Shown piece after piece: positions 17,464-26,347 of a DNA stretch of 64,000 bases. The stretch is taken from the NCBI GenBank assembly GCA_018064455.1, contig JAGHVH010000007.1:1-64000 (forward strand), read 5' to 3'. The notes beneath the pieces are model-generated. The model saw only the letters and a list, made by a program, of their open reading frames with translations, did not search any database and was not told where the DNA came from. This DNA is from Candidatus Limimonas egerieequi. Lineage in GTDB: Bacteria; Bacillota; Clostridia; Oscillospirales; Acutalibacteraceae. Position 1 is the stretch's first letter; each line of letters starts with the position of its first letter. The position numbers were made by a program, and so were the translations under genes.

Positions 17464-18141
17464 ATGGAAATAAATGAAATCCTTGCAAAGGTTGACCATA
17501 CACTTCTTTCAACAACAGCTACTTGGGATGATATCAAAGTAATCTGTGATGATGCTCTTAAGTATCATACAGCATCGGTTTGCGTTCCACAGTCATATGT
17601 AAGGCAGTGCGCTGATTATCTCAACAAGAGAATACCAGTATGCACAGTTGTCGGTTTCCCAAATGGCTATAACTCAACAGTTTCCAAGTGCATGGAAGCA
17701 TATGATGCAGTACAAAACGGCGCTGATGAAATTGATATGGTAATCAACCTTGGTTGGATGAAGGATAAGCGCTATGTTGATATCCTCCATGAAATCAATG
17801 ATGTTAAGGGCCACTGCTGTGGCAAACTCTTAAAGGTTATCGTTGAGACATGTGACCTCACAAAAGAGGAGATTATCAAGGTAACCGAGATTGTTAATGA
17901 GTCAAATGCTGACTTTATTAAAACATCTACCGGCTTTTCAAAAGCTGGTGCAACTTTCGAGGATGTTAAGATATTCAAGGAAGTTATTGAAAGCAAGAAA
18001 GGAAGCACCAAGATTAAGGCTGCAGGTGGCATCTCATCAATAGAAGATGCTGAGAAGTTCATAGAACTTGGCGCAGACCGACTTGGTACTTCTAGGATAG
18101 TAAAGATTGTCAAGAATGAAGAGGCAAATGGGGGCTACTAA
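17464..18141 (+). CDS. deoC: Deoxyribose-phosphate aldolase
   Basis: A 225-residue class I aldolase splitting deoxyribose-5-phosphate to acetaldehyde and glyceraldehyde-3-phosphate. The family pattern is present: KVDHTLLS at the N-terminus, VCTVVGFPNGYNS, GADEIDMVINLGWM, LLKVIVETCDL with the Schiff-base region, FIKTSTGFSKAGAT with the catalytic Lys, and IKAAGGISS. I place the start at 17464 (MEINEIL), since the purine-rich AAGGGGG is spaced 10 nt from it; ATG 17455 lies almost on the ribosome binding site. It directly follows the lipoprotein stop. Confidence 0.94.
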   Translation: MEINEILAKVDHTLLSTTATWDDIKVICDDALKYHTASVCVPQSYVRQCADYLNKRIPVCTVVGFPNGYNSTVSKCMEAYDAVQNGADEIDMVINLGWMKDKRYVDILHEINDVKGHCCGKLLKVIVETCDLTKEEIIKVTEIVNESNADFIKTSTGFSKAGATFEDVKIFKEVIESKKGSTKIKAAGGISSIEDAEKFIELGADRLGTSRIVKIVKNEEANGGY

Positions 18142-18142
18142 T

Positions 18143-18877
18143 ATGGCAGATAATGTTACTTCTAATTGCCCAACGCCTCATAACAGCGCGCTTTATGGAG
18201 ATTTTGGCAAGACTGTGCTTATGCCAGGTGACCCACTTCGTTCAAAGTTCATTGCTGAGAATTTCTTAGAAAACCCAGTCCTTGTTAATAACGTTCGTGG
18301 TATTCAAGGTTACACTGGTACTTATAAGGGTGTTCGTGTATCAGTAATGGCTTCTGGTATGGGTATGCCATCGATAGCTATATATTCGCATGAACTTTTC
18401 AATTTCTATGGCGTTGAAAATATCATTCGCGTTGGCTCTGCTGGCGGTATGATTGAAAGCGTTAAGGTAAGAGATATTGTAGTAGGTGAAACATCATTCA
18501 CTGATTCGAATTTTGCTGAATTAGAGGGATTTAAGAAGGGATACGTGCCTCATGCAAGTAAGAAACTTCTCGATGTTGCAAATAAAGTTGCAATTGACCT
18601 TGGCACACCAATGAAGAATGGTACACTCTATTCTTCAGAAGTGTTCTACAGTGATGAGGGTGGCGTAAAATCAGACCTCGAACTTCTTGCAGTAGAGATG
18701 GAGTCTGTTGCTCTTTATCTCGAAGCGGAGAAGGCAGGCAAAAACGCACTCGCTATTTGCACAATATCTGATTCACTCGTAACGGGCGAATCACTTGATG
18801 CGCAGGCACGCCAAAATTCATTCACACAGATGATGGAAATTGCACTTAATACTGCAGTAGAAATAGATAAAAATTAA
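18143..18877 (+). CDS. deoD: Purine-nucleoside phosphorylase, DeoD type
   Basis: A 244-residue hexameric-type phosphorylase that splits purine (deoxy)nucleosides. Motifs are VLMPGDPLRSKFIAENFL, VMASGMGMPSIAIYSHEL, RVGSAGGM, AVEMESVALYL and, near the end, TISDSLVTGE with the purine-contacting Asp. The start is ATG 18143 with GGGGGC 7 nt upstream, 1 bp after deoC. The cluster thus covers purine and pyrimidine nucleosides and the fate of the pentose. Confidence 0.94.
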   Translation: MADNVTSNCPTPHNSALYGDFGKTVLMPGDPLRSKFIAENFLENPVLVNNVRGIQGYTGTYKGVRVSVMASGMGMPSIAIYSHELFNFYGVENIIRVGSAGGMIESVKVRDIVVGETSFTDSNFAELEGFKKGYVPHASKKLLDVANKVAIDLGTPMKNGTLYSSEVFYSDEGGVKSDLELLAVEMESVALYLEAEKAGKNALAICTISDSLVTGESLDAQARQNSFTQMMEIALNTAVEIDKN

Positions 18878-18893
18878 TGAAAGGGGAACTTAT

Positions 18894-19877
18894 ATGTCAG
18901 GTCTTTCAAAGTACTCAGTTCCACTTAGCAAAGTAATAGAAGCAGAGGGCTATACCAAGATTTATATGCCGTCTAATGCGGATGAAATTCTTGTTCAAGC
19001 AATGGAAGTATCTCGTCCAGCCCTTATGCTTGCTCGTAATGATATAAACTTTTCTCCAGAGAGAATTCAGTTTATAGGTAACTCTGAGCAGTACTATTTA
19101 CAGGATCTTCCTAGAGAGGAAATCAAGAAGGAATGCGTAAATAGGCTTATGTCAAAAAAGCCTTTAGCTATAGTATTTTCTACAAGTATTGAGGCTGATT
19201 TAATAGCTTTCTTCATGCCTTACGCAGAGAAGTACAAGGTACCTCTTTTAAAGAGTGATGACGAGACATCATTTGCTGTCTCATCACTTGTATCTTACCT
19301 CAACGTAGAACTTGCAGAGCGTGAGTCACGTCACGGCGTTTTGGTAGAAGTTTATGGTGAAGGTGTACTCATCACAGGCGATAGCGGCGTAGGTAAGTCT
19401 GAGAACGTAGTAGAACTTATCAACCGTGGTCACAGACTTGTTGCCGATGACTCTGTTGAGATTAGAAAGGTGTCAAAGAAGACACTCGTTGGTTCTGCAC
19501 CAGACAACATCCGTCATTTTATTGAGCTTCGTGGCGTTGGTATTATCGATGCACGCAGGCTTTTTGGTATGAAGTCTGTTAAGAATACTTCAAGAATCGA
19601 TCTTGTTGTTGATTTGGAAGCATGGGATGAGGGCAAGGCATATGAGCGCATGGGTATTGATGAGGAGACAATCGATATCTTGGGTGTCAAGGTTCCACTT
19701 TGCACAGTACCAGTATCCCCAGGCCGTAACATTGCTATTATCATTGAAGTTGCAGCAGTTAATAACCGTCAGAAGAAGATGGGCTATAACTCAGCAAAAG
19801 AGCTTCTTGCTAATCTTGGAATGCTTGATGAGGAAAATGATAACAGGCCAACAGACCTTGATGTTTGGCATCAATAA
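18894..19877 (+). CDS. hprK: HPr kinase/phosphorylase
   Basis: A 327-residue bifunctional enzyme that phosphorylates and dephosphorylates Ser46 of HPr, the Gram-positive signal for carbon catabolite control. Walker A GDSGVGKS covers residues 162-169. The HPrK signature follows: GHRLVADDSVEI, then ELRGVGIIDARRLFG and the C-terminal VPLCTVPVSPGRNIAIIIEVAA. The length is normal. It lies 16 bp after deoD with GAAAGGGG upstream, so sugar control and nucleoside use are transcribed together; in many Clostridia hprK instead precedes murB. Confidence 0.95.
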   Translation: MSGLSKYSVPLSKVIEAEGYTKIYMPSNADEILVQAMEVSRPALMLARNDINFSPERIQFIGNSEQYYLQDLPREEIKKECVNRLMSKKPLAIVFSTSIEADLIAFFMPYAEKYKVPLLKSDDETSFAVSSLVSYLNVELAERESRHGVLVEVYGEGVLITGDSGVGKSENVVELINRGHRLVADDSVEIRKVSKKTLVGSAPDNIRHFIELRGVGIIDARRLFGMKSVKNTSRIDLVVDLEAWDEGKAYERMGIDEETIDILGVKVPLCTVPVSPGRNIAIIIEVAAVNNRQKKMGYNSAKELLANLGMLDEENDNRPTDLDVWHQ

Positions 19878-19888
19878 GCAAAAAAATA

Positions 19889-19924
19889 AAAGGCTGACTC
19901 GAATGAGTCAGCCCTTATTTTATG
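19889..19924. terminator. Terminator between convergent hprK and pntB
   Basis: A stem of GGCTGACTC (19892-19900) against GAGTCAGCC (19905-19913) with a 4-nt loop. T-rich sequence follows on the plus strand and an A-rich flank lies on the other side, so it may work in both directions. Confidence 0.8.
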
Positions 19925-19926
19925 CC

Positions 19927-22485
19927 TTAAAACATTGCGATAAGCTTCATAATGCTATCCTTGGCATCGCCGAGGAAGATTTCAGCCTTATCGCTTGTGT
20001 AGAGAGGATTCTCTACGCCAGCGTAACCAGGCTTTAAGTCGTAGTTGCAGATGATGATGTTCTTTGAGTCAGCAACTGAAAGTACTGGCATGCCATAGAT
20101 TGGTGTGCCTTCAGCTTCCTTAGCTGCTGGGTTTGTAACGTCGTTTGCACCTACAACGATTGCAAGATCAGCATTTTTGAAGTCATCATCAATTGCTTTC
20201 ATCTCGTAAAGTTGATCGTAATCAACGTCTACTTCTGCAAGGAGAACGTTCATGTGACCAGGCATACGACCTGCAACAGGGTGGATGGCATAACGTACAT
20301 TTGCGCCGTTTGCTGAAAGCTTGTCAGCAAGCTGCTTTACGTTAGCCTGTGCCTGTGCGAGAGCCATGCCGTAGCCAGGAACGATGATGACATCCTTTGC
20401 TCCTCCCAGCACTGCTGCTACGTCAATACCAGCCTTTGCAGGAGCTGCGTCAGCAGCAGGCGCATCGTCGGCGCCGTCCATGGCAGCAATAAGTTTCATA
20501 ATGCTTTCCTTGGCGTCGCCGAGGAAGATTTCAGCCTTATCGCTTGTGTAGAGAGGATTCTCTACGCCAGCATAACCAGGCTTTAAGTCGTAGTTACAGA
20601 TAATGATGTTCTTTGAATCTGCTACTGAGAGAACTGGCATACCATAGATTGGTGTGCCTTCTGCTTCCTTAGCAGCTGGGTTTGTAACGTCATTAGCGCC
20701 TACAACGATAGTAAGATCAGTGTTCTTGAAGTCCTCGTCGATTGCTTTCATCTCGAAGAGCTGATCGTAATCAACGTCTACTTCAGCAAGGAGAACGTTC
20801 ATGTGACCAGGCATACGACCTGCAACAGGGTGGATGGCGTAACGTACGTTAGCACCGTTTGCTGTGAGTTTGTCAGCAAGCTGCTTTACGTTGGCCTGAG
20901 CCTGAGCAAGAGCCATGCCATAGCCAGGAACGATGATTACTTCCTTGGCGTTTCTAAGTGTTGCGCCTACATTTGATTTTTCCTCTGCAGGAGCCGCAGT
21001 TGCTGTCTCTGTTGGAGCAGCGTTGTCATCTGAATCCATAGCTGTTATAAGCTTTGAAACAGATTCCTTAGCATCACCGAGGTAAATTTCAACGCCTTCT
21101 TCACGTGTGTAGAGAGGGTTCTCTACGCCAGCGTAACCAGGCTTTAAGTCGAAGTTACAGATGATGATGTTTTTGCAGTCACCAACTGAAAGTACTGGCA
21201 TGCCATAGATTGGTGTGCCTTCTGCTTCTTTAGCAGCTGGGTTTGTAACGTCGTTCGCACCAATGATGATAGCGAGATCAGCGTTTTTAAAGTCATCATC
21301 AATTGCCTTCATTTCGAAGAGCTGGTCGTAATCAACGTCAACTTCTGCAAGAAGTACGTTCATGTGACCAGGCATACGACCTGCAACAGGGTGAATTGCA
21401 TAACGTACGTTAGCGCCGTTTGCTGTGAGTTTGTCAGCAAGCTGCTTTACGTTAGCCTGTGCCTGTGCGAGGGCCATACCATAGCCAGGAATGATGATTA
21501 CGTCCTTTGCATTCTTAAGGATAGAACCAACAGATGGTTTCTCAGCCTTAGGTGCTTCTTCAGCAACAGGTGCTTCTTCCTTTTTCTCTTCAGCCTTAGC
21601 AGGCTCAGCTTTCTTAGCAGCACCAGCTGATGTTTTACCAAGAAGGATGTCGAGAAGGCTTCTGTTCATTGCACGGCACATAATCTGTGTGAGAATAAGT
21701 CCTGATGCACCAACGATACCGCCTACTGCAACAAGGAGAACATCACCGATTGCAAGACCTGCGATTGAACCAGCAACACCTGAGAATGAGTTAAGAAGTG
21801 AAATTGTGATAGGCATGTCGGCGCCACCAACTCGGATAGAGAAGAGGAGACCGAATGCGCATGAGAGTAACAAACCAACTATTACCCAAATCGCAATGCT
21901 CTGTGGAAGGAAGATTGCAACTACGCAAAGTGCGAGTGAGCCAAAGAGTGAAACCATTGTAAGTGGGCTGTGTCCAGGAAGAACAACAGGCTTTGATTTC
22001 ATCTTGCCCTGGAGCTTTGCAGCAGCAATAAGTGAACCAACAAGAGTTACGATACCAACAACGAGAGCGAGCATACCAGTGAAAACACCGAAGCCATTTG
22101 CTTCATCGTCTGTGAGAAGGGTGAGGGCAGCAACAAAAGCAGAAGCGCCACCACCGAAACCATTGAGCAATGCAACGGTCTGAGGCATTTGGATCATCTT
22201 AACCTTCTTGGCAATCCAAGCACCGATAGCAGAACCGATAAGCATTGTAACTATAATAACTACGAGTGCTGTGAGTACGTTCTTGCCGAAAACATTGTAC
22301 TGAAGCATTGTGAGTACAATAGCGGCAGCCATACATACAGCAGAAATCATATTACCGTTATAAGCCTTTTCAACTTTGCTCATAAGGTAGATACCAGCAA
22401 GTACACCAAGTACGAGTACTGCACTGAGTACATAGTAGAGTGTATCTGGCATAAGAGAGGTTGGAATCATAGAAGCACAAATCAT
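19927..22485 (-). CDS. pntB: Transhydrogenase beta subunit with three tandem domain III copies
   Basis: An 852-residue beta subunit, where the usual length is about 460. Residues ~1-270 are the membrane domain II with many helices (AxLNGFGGGASAFVAALTLL is characteristic). An Ala/Glu/Lys linker (~285-320) leads to three near-identical nucleotide-binding domains III, at about 325-487, 512-674 and 695-852. Each has PGYGMALAQAQANVKQ, HPVAGRMPGHMNVLLAE, GANDVTNPAA and GYAGVENPLY. Copies are joined by Ala-rich linkers, and the equivalent points in the DNA are 549 and 561 bp apart. The domains differ by synonymous changes, so they are true duplicates rather than an assembly stutter. At the site of the usual Lys-Arg that binds the NADP 2'-phosphate the copies have Asn-Phe or Asn-Tyr. 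The complex would couple hydride transfer to proton movement. Confidence 0.93.
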   Translation of the reverse strand: MICASMIPTSLMPDTLYYVLSAVLVLGVLAGIYLMSKVEKAYNGNMISAVCMAAAIVLTMLQYNVFGKNVLTALVVIIVTMLIGSAIGAWIAKKVKMIQMPQTVALLNGFGGGASAFVAALTLLTDDEANGFGVFTGMLALVVGIVTLVGSLIAAAKLQGKMKSKPVVLPGHSPLTMVSLFGSLALCVVAIFLPQSIAIWVIVGLLLSCAFGLLFSIRVGGADMPITISLLNSFSGVAGSIAGLAIGDVLLVAVGGIVGASGLILTQIMCRAMNRSLLDILLGKTSAGAAKKAEPAKAEEKKEEAPVAEEAPKAEKPSVGSILKNAKDVIIIPGYGMALAQAQANVKQLADKLTANGANVRYAIHPVAGRMPGHMNVLLAEVDVDYDQLFEMKAIDDDFKNADLAIIIGANDVTNPAAKEAEGTPIYGMPVLSVGDCKNIIICNFDLKPGYAGVENPLYTREEGVEIYLGDAKESVSKLITAMDSDDNAAPTETATAAPAEEKSNVGATLRNAKEVIIVPGYGMALAQAQANVKQLADKLTANGANVRYAIHPVAGRMPGHMNVLLAEVDVDYDQLFEMKAIDEDFKNTDLTIVVGANDVTNPAAKEAEGTPIYGMPVLSVADSKNIIICNYDLKPGYAGVENPLYTSDKAEIFLGDAKESIMKLIAAMDGADDAPAADAAPAKAGIDVAAVLGGAKDVIIVPGYGMALAQAQANVKQLADKLSANGANVRYAIHPVAGRMPGHMNVLLAEVDVDYDQLYEMKAIDDDFKNADLAIVVGANDVTNPAAKEAEGTPIYGMPVLSVADSKNIIICNYDLKPGYAGVENPLYTSDKAEIFLGDAKDSIMKLIAMF

Positions 22486-22793
22486 TCTTTGTTACCTCCC
22501 TTATCTTTCTTCTTGAACATCTTGAGCATGCGTCCTGTTACGCCAAAACCGCCTACAACGTTGATCATTGCAAGGATAATAGCGAGAGCGCCAAAGATGT
22601 AACCAAGGATAGGGCTGTCAGCGCGAACTGCGATGACAGTAGATGATATTGCACCAAGCACTGTGACACCAGAAAGGGCATTCATGCCTGACATTAAAGG
22701 TGTGTGAAGGAGGCTTGGAACGTTGTTAATAAGCTTGTAGCCAACTACCATAGATACAAGGAAAACGGCTACAAGGATAATTTCCATTTTCAT
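22482..22793 (-). CDS. pntAB: Transhydrogenase alpha subunit, membrane part
   Basis: A 103-residue protein matching the C-terminal membrane portion of PntA (three helices: VAVFLVSMVVGYKLI, VTVLGAISSTVIAV, IFGALAIILAMINVVGGFGVTGRML). The motif VPSLLHTPLMSGMNALSG, typical of this subunit, is intact. In this organism, as in many bacteria, the alpha subunit is split into a soluble and a membrane gene. Its stop overlaps the pntB start by 4 bp (ATGA), giving coupled translation. AAGGAG lies 9 nt before the start. Confidence 0.92.
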   Translation of the reverse strand: MKMEIILVAVFLVSMVVGYKLINNVPSLLHTPLMSGMNALSGVTVLGAISSTVIAVRADSPILGYIFGALAIILAMINVVGGFGVTGRMLKMFKKKDKGGNKE

Positions 22794-22811
22794 AGAAAGA
22801 CACTCCTTAAT

Positions 22812-22856
22812 CTAAAAAGAAACGCGGCCCCAACTTGATGAAGCCGCGTTTTATTT
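22812..22856 (-). terminator. Terminator-like hairpin inside the pnt operon
   Basis: On the minus strand, AAACGCGGC and GCCGCGTTT (plus-strand 22820-22828 and 22843-22851) form a 9-bp stem followed by CTTTTTAGA. It lies between pntAA and pntAB and could stop part of the transcripts, or mark an mRNA end. Confidence 0.65.
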
Positions 22857-22871
22857 TACGCGTTTGGTGAA

Positions 22872-24029
22872 TTATTCACCCATAGCCTCAAGAGCACCAG
22901 CGTGAACAATCTTACCGTCGATTGTTGTAAGTGCTGACTTGATGATTTCGTCGTCCATATCAAGAGCGATTTCGCCGTCCTTAGTCATGAACTTAACGAG
23001 TTCGAGCATGTTGTTAGCGAACATCCATGTTGAAGATGTTGGAAGGATACCAGGAATATTCTTAGTACCGATGATTGTAACGCCGTACTTCTGCTCGATT
23101 GAGCCCTTAGGTGTGATTTCGCAGTTACCACCCTGGTCAATAGCGATATCAACGATAACTGAACCTGGCTTCATTGTCTTAACCATTTCCTCTGTGATGA
23201 GGATAGGAGCAAGTTTACCAGGAATAAGTGATGAACAGAAGATGATGTCCATGTCAGGAACTACCTTAGCAAGAACTTCCTGCTCATGCTTAAGTACGTC
23301 ATCAGGAAGACGAAGAGCGTATCCGCCAGGACCTACTGCGAGTTCTGCAGGAACTTCTACGTCGATAAGCTTAGCGCCACAAGCGCCAACGCTCTCCTGA
23401 CCCATAGGACGGATATCAGCACCGTATGTCTGAGCACCGAGTGACTTAGCTGTTGTGAGAGCTCTCATACCAGCAACACCAACACCAAGAACGAGTGCCT
23501 TAGCTGGCTTAATCTGACCAGCAGCACACATGATGTTAGGAATGAACCAAGGAAGTCTGTCAGCTGCCATGATCATGCCCTTGTAACCAGCGCATGTTGA
23601 CATTGATGAAAGAGCGTCCATTGACTGTGCACGTGAAATACGTGGGATACCATCAAGAGTGATAGAAATAACACCCTTAGCAGCCATATCCTTAACCATC
23701 TGATGGTTAACAGGAGATGCAGGATGGATGAATGTGATGAGGTACTGACCCTCATGCATCATTTCGATTTCATGCTTACCCTTAGCGTCGTTAAAGAGAG
23801 GCTCTTTAACCTTAAGGATAACGCCTGCCTGGTTGTAGAGATCCTCTACATCGTCGATGATTTCTGCGCCAGCTGCAACATAGTCAGCATCTGGATAGAA
23901 AGCACCAGCACCAGCGTTCTTTTCAACTAATACCTTAGCACCGAGTTTTACATACTCAGCAACTGTCTCAGGTGTAGCTGATACACGATCTTCTTCGTGC
24001 ATGATTTCTTTTGGAATACCAATAATCAT
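22872..24029 (-). CDS. pntAA: Transhydrogenase alpha subunit, soluble NAD(H)-binding part
   Basis: A 385-residue domain I of the proton-translocating transhydrogenase, related to alanine dehydrogenase. It binds NAD(H) at a Rossmann fold (VLGVGVAGMRALTTAKSLGA near residue 165). Other marks are MIIGIPKEIMHEEDRVSATPETV at the N-terminus, SSLIPGKLAPILITEEMV, and IVDIAIDQGGNCE with the Asp-Gln loop that faces domain III. The start is ATG 24029 with GGAGGG upstream; longer versions lack a ribosome binding site. First gene of pntAA-pntAB-pntB. Confidence 0.92.
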   Translation of the reverse strand: MIIGIPKEIMHEEDRVSATPETVAEYVKLGAKVLVEKNAGAGAFYPDADYVAAGAEIIDDVEDLYNQAGVILKVKEPLFNDAKGKHEIEMMHEGQYLITFIHPASPVNHQMVKDMAAKGVISITLDGIPRISRAQSMDALSSMSTCAGYKGMIMAADRLPWFIPNIMCAAGQIKPAKALVLGVGVAGMRALTTAKSLGAQTYGADIRPMGQESVGACGAKLIDVEVPAELAVGPGGYALRLPDDVLKHEQEVLAKVVPDMDIIFCSSLIPGKLAPILITEEMVKTMKPGSVIVDIAIDQGGNCEITPKGSIEQKYGVTIIGTKNIPGILPTSSTWMFANNMLELVKFMTKDGEIALDMDDEIIKSALTTIDGKIVHAGALEAMGE

Positions 24030-24242
24030 TGTATTACCCTCCATTTTGTTCGAATTTTTTATACAAACCAAGGTGAAGTATAACACTAACTTATACTAAT
24101 TGCTATATGCAAATTTCACACAATTTTACCTTTATTTTTTACTCAAAATAACTAACAAATTGGTTTATATTTTCGTACACGTATGTTATTATAATTAAGT
24201 ACATCTTTCGTGTAATAATACTTATGAAAAGGAGGAGACACT

Positions 24243-25007
24243 ATGAAAGATGCTAGAGCTATGGCGTTTGTAAACGCATACGGTGTACTTGGTGCACTGG
24301 AAAACTTATGCGAAATGGATGCTGATGCCAAGGCAATCTGTGCGAAGCTCAAGAATCCAGTAAATTTCTGCTTCTCAGTTAAGGGCGGCCCTGTTATCAC
24401 ACTCAATTTCTCAAAAGACGGTTGTAAACTCACAGAAGGCGATGACGGTTGCACATGCAAAATGTCATTCATATCACCTGATGCATTCAACAACCTGATT
24501 GACAACTCAGTACCTGGTATTCCTACAAAGAATCCAGTACAGGTTCTTGCATTCCTTCTTGGTCCTTTCACAAAGCTCACAAATATTTTGGTTAAATATT
24601 TGAGACCTGCTGATTCAGACATGAAGAACAAGGATTTCTTTGAGAAGTCAACAATTCTTACTATGTACGTAATTGGTGGTGCTATCTGCGCACTCGGAAA
24701 CAACGATGAGATTTCCAAGCTTTCAGCTTCTTATATCATCGATGGCGACATCTCTATGGGCATCACAGACAAGGTTTACGTAACAGTATCAGCAAGAAAC
24801 CACTATCTTTCACTTAAGAAAGAAAAATGTCAGAACCCACGTGCTATTATGGAATTCAAGACTATTGAACTTGCTAATGGTCTTTTCAATGGCACAGCTT
24901 CAACAATGGGTGAACTTTGCGCTGGTAACATCTACATGAGCGGTATGATCAACATGCTTGATAACATCAACCGCATTCTTGATAGAGTATCAGTATATCT
25001 TGCATAA
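24243..25007 (+). CDS. SCP2-like protein A, tandem domains, function unknown
   Basis: A 254-residue soluble protein. I read it as two weak SCP2-like (sterol-carrier-protein-type lipid-binding) domains. The first covers about residues 20-125: FCFSVKGGPVITLNFSKDG, a run of beta strands, then NPVQVLAF...GPFTKLTNILVKYL. The second covers about 165-254: VYVTVSARNHYLSL, then GDISMG, GNIYMSGMINMLDNINRIL. There is no signal peptide or catalytic motif. It is first of five tightly packed genes and is separated by 14 bp from an aminotransferase; a second protein of the same kind ends the cluster. The family call is by pattern only and moderately uncertain. Confidence 0.6.
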   Translation: MKDARAMAFVNAYGVLGALENLCEMDADAKAICAKLKNPVNFCFSVKGGPVITLNFSKDGCKLTEGDDGCTCKMSFISPDAFNNLIDNSVPGIPTKNPVQVLAFLLGPFTKLTNILVKYLRPADSDMKNKDFFEKSTILTMYVIGGAICALGNNDEISKLSASYIIDGDISMGITDKVYVTVSARNHYLSLKKEKCQNPRAIMEFKTIELANGLFNGTASTMGELCAGNIYMSGMINMLDNINRILDRVSVYLA

Positions 25008-25021
25008 GGAGGGGACAGATA

Positions 25022-26296
25022 ATGAGTAGATATCCAGAATATTCACACGTTGAATCTAAAAAATGGTTTGATAGAGCACTCGCAGCTGTTCCATCAGGCG
25101 TATATGGCCATCTCGGCCCATCAGAAGGACTTTTCCTTCCAATCACAAAGTGGCCACTTATGTGCGACCACGCTAAGGGCACATACTTCTGGGATGTAGA
25201 CGGTAACCGTTACATCGACTATATGTGCGCATACGGTCCTAACGTTCTTGGTTACTGCGATGACGAAGTTGACGCAGCAGCTATTGAGCAGCTTAAGACA
25301 GGTAACTGTACAACATCTGTTTCTTACAAGATGGTTGAATGTGCAGAACTCCTTAAGGACACAGTAAACTGTGCAGACTGGGCTTTCTTTATGAAGAACG
25401 GTTCTGACGCAACAACATTCTCAGTAATGTGCGCTCGTGCACATACTGGCAAGAAGAAGATCGTATTCTTCAAGGGTTACTACCATGGTGACTTCCAGTG
25501 GGCTCAAAAGGCTGACTATCCTGGTATCCTTCCAGAGGAAGTTGCAAACAACGTAGTTATTCCTTGGTTTGATATGGAAGCTCTCCAGAGAGTATATGAC
25601 GAGAATCATGGTGACGTTGCAGCTATCATCGCTCAGCCTTATGACCATGGTAACTTCTATGACAACGTTTGCGCTACTAAGGAACAGTGGGCAGCAGTTC
25701 GTAAGTTCTGCGATGATCACGGTATGCTCCTTATCATCGACGACGTTCGCGTAGGTTTCCGTCTTGACCTCGCTGGTTCTGACCATTACTACGGCTTCAA
25801 GGCAGACCTTATCTGCTTCTGCAAGGCTCTTGCTAATGGTTACAACATGTCTTGCTGCTGTGGCGGCGAGCACATGAAGGCTACTGCTTCTTCAGTAGTT
25901 TACACAGGTTCATATTGGCTTTCAGCTGAGCCATTCGCAGCTTGTATCGCTTGTATCAACAAGATGAAGAGACTCGACACTCCAACAATGTTCCGTGAAA
26001 AGGGAACAAAGCTTATGGATGGTCTTGTAGCTGCTGGTAAGACTCACAACATCGACCTTAAGGTTTCTGGTGAGCCAGCTCTCTTCTATTTCCGTATTGC
26101 TAACGATGATAACCTTATGCTCCACCAGGAGTGGATTGCTGAGTGCGTAAGCCGTGGTATCTTCTTCGCTTCTCACCACAACCACTTCATCAACGCTGCA
26201 TTGTCAGATGCTGATATCGCATATACAATCGACGTTGCTGATGATGCATTCTCAGTTGTTGCTGAGCGTCATCCAGAGCTTGGTCTCATCAAATAA
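25022..26296 (+). CDS. Class III PLP-dependent aminotransferase
   Basis: A 424-residue aminotransferase of the glutamate-1-semialdehyde aminomutase/omega-aminotransferase fold. YFWDVDGNRYIDYMCAYGPNVLGY is near residue 55, MKNGSDATTFSVMCARAHTGKKKI is the phosphate-binding segment, the Asp that holds PLP lies in LLIIDDVRVGFRLDL, and the Schiff-base Lys268 lies in CFCKALANGYN. True GSA aminomutases have FGKxIGGGxP at the last position, and no haem genes are nearby, so another substrate is likely. Neighbouring transketolase genes suggest a sugar-derived keto or aldehyde substrate (inference). AAGGAGGGG precedes the start. Confidence 0.88.
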   Translation: MSRYPEYSHVESKKWFDRALAAVPSGVYGHLGPSEGLFLPITKWPLMCDHAKGTYFWDVDGNRYIDYMCAYGPNVLGYCDDEVDAAAIEQLKTGNCTTSVSYKMVECAELLKDTVNCADWAFFMKNGSDATTFSVMCARAHTGKKKIVFFKGYYHGDFQWAQKADYPGILPEEVANNVVIPWFDMEALQRVYDENHGDVAAIIAQPYDHGNFYDNVCATKEQWAAVRKFCDDHGMLLIIDDVRVGFRLDLAGSDHYYGFKADLICFCKALANGYNMSCCCGGEHMKATASSVVYTGSYWLSAEPFAACIACINKMKRLDTPTMFREKGTKLMDGLVAAGKTHNIDLKVSGEPALFYFRIANDDNLMLHQEWIAECVSRGIFFASHHNHFINAALSDADIAYTIDVADDAFSVVAERHPELGLIK

Positions 26297-26347
26297 TTTA
26301 GGTTTTAAATAATTAAAATAAATCGATAACGAAAGGGGAAATCAAAA

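Noticed and set aside
19927-21520. Assembly duplication explaining the PntB repeats
   Set aside because: The copies differ at many positions, have different linkers and unequal spacing (549 and 561 bp), so a simple collapse or duplication error is unlikely.
21491-22183. 230-residue plus-strand frame inside pntB
   Set aside because: Antisense shadow of the conserved membrane domain; no family resemblance and no start signal.
24087-24242. A regulatory RNA between the pnt operon and the SCP2-like gene
   Set aside because: AT-rich partial inverted repeats are visible near 24181-24224, but no convincing stem, terminator or complete promoter could be defined.
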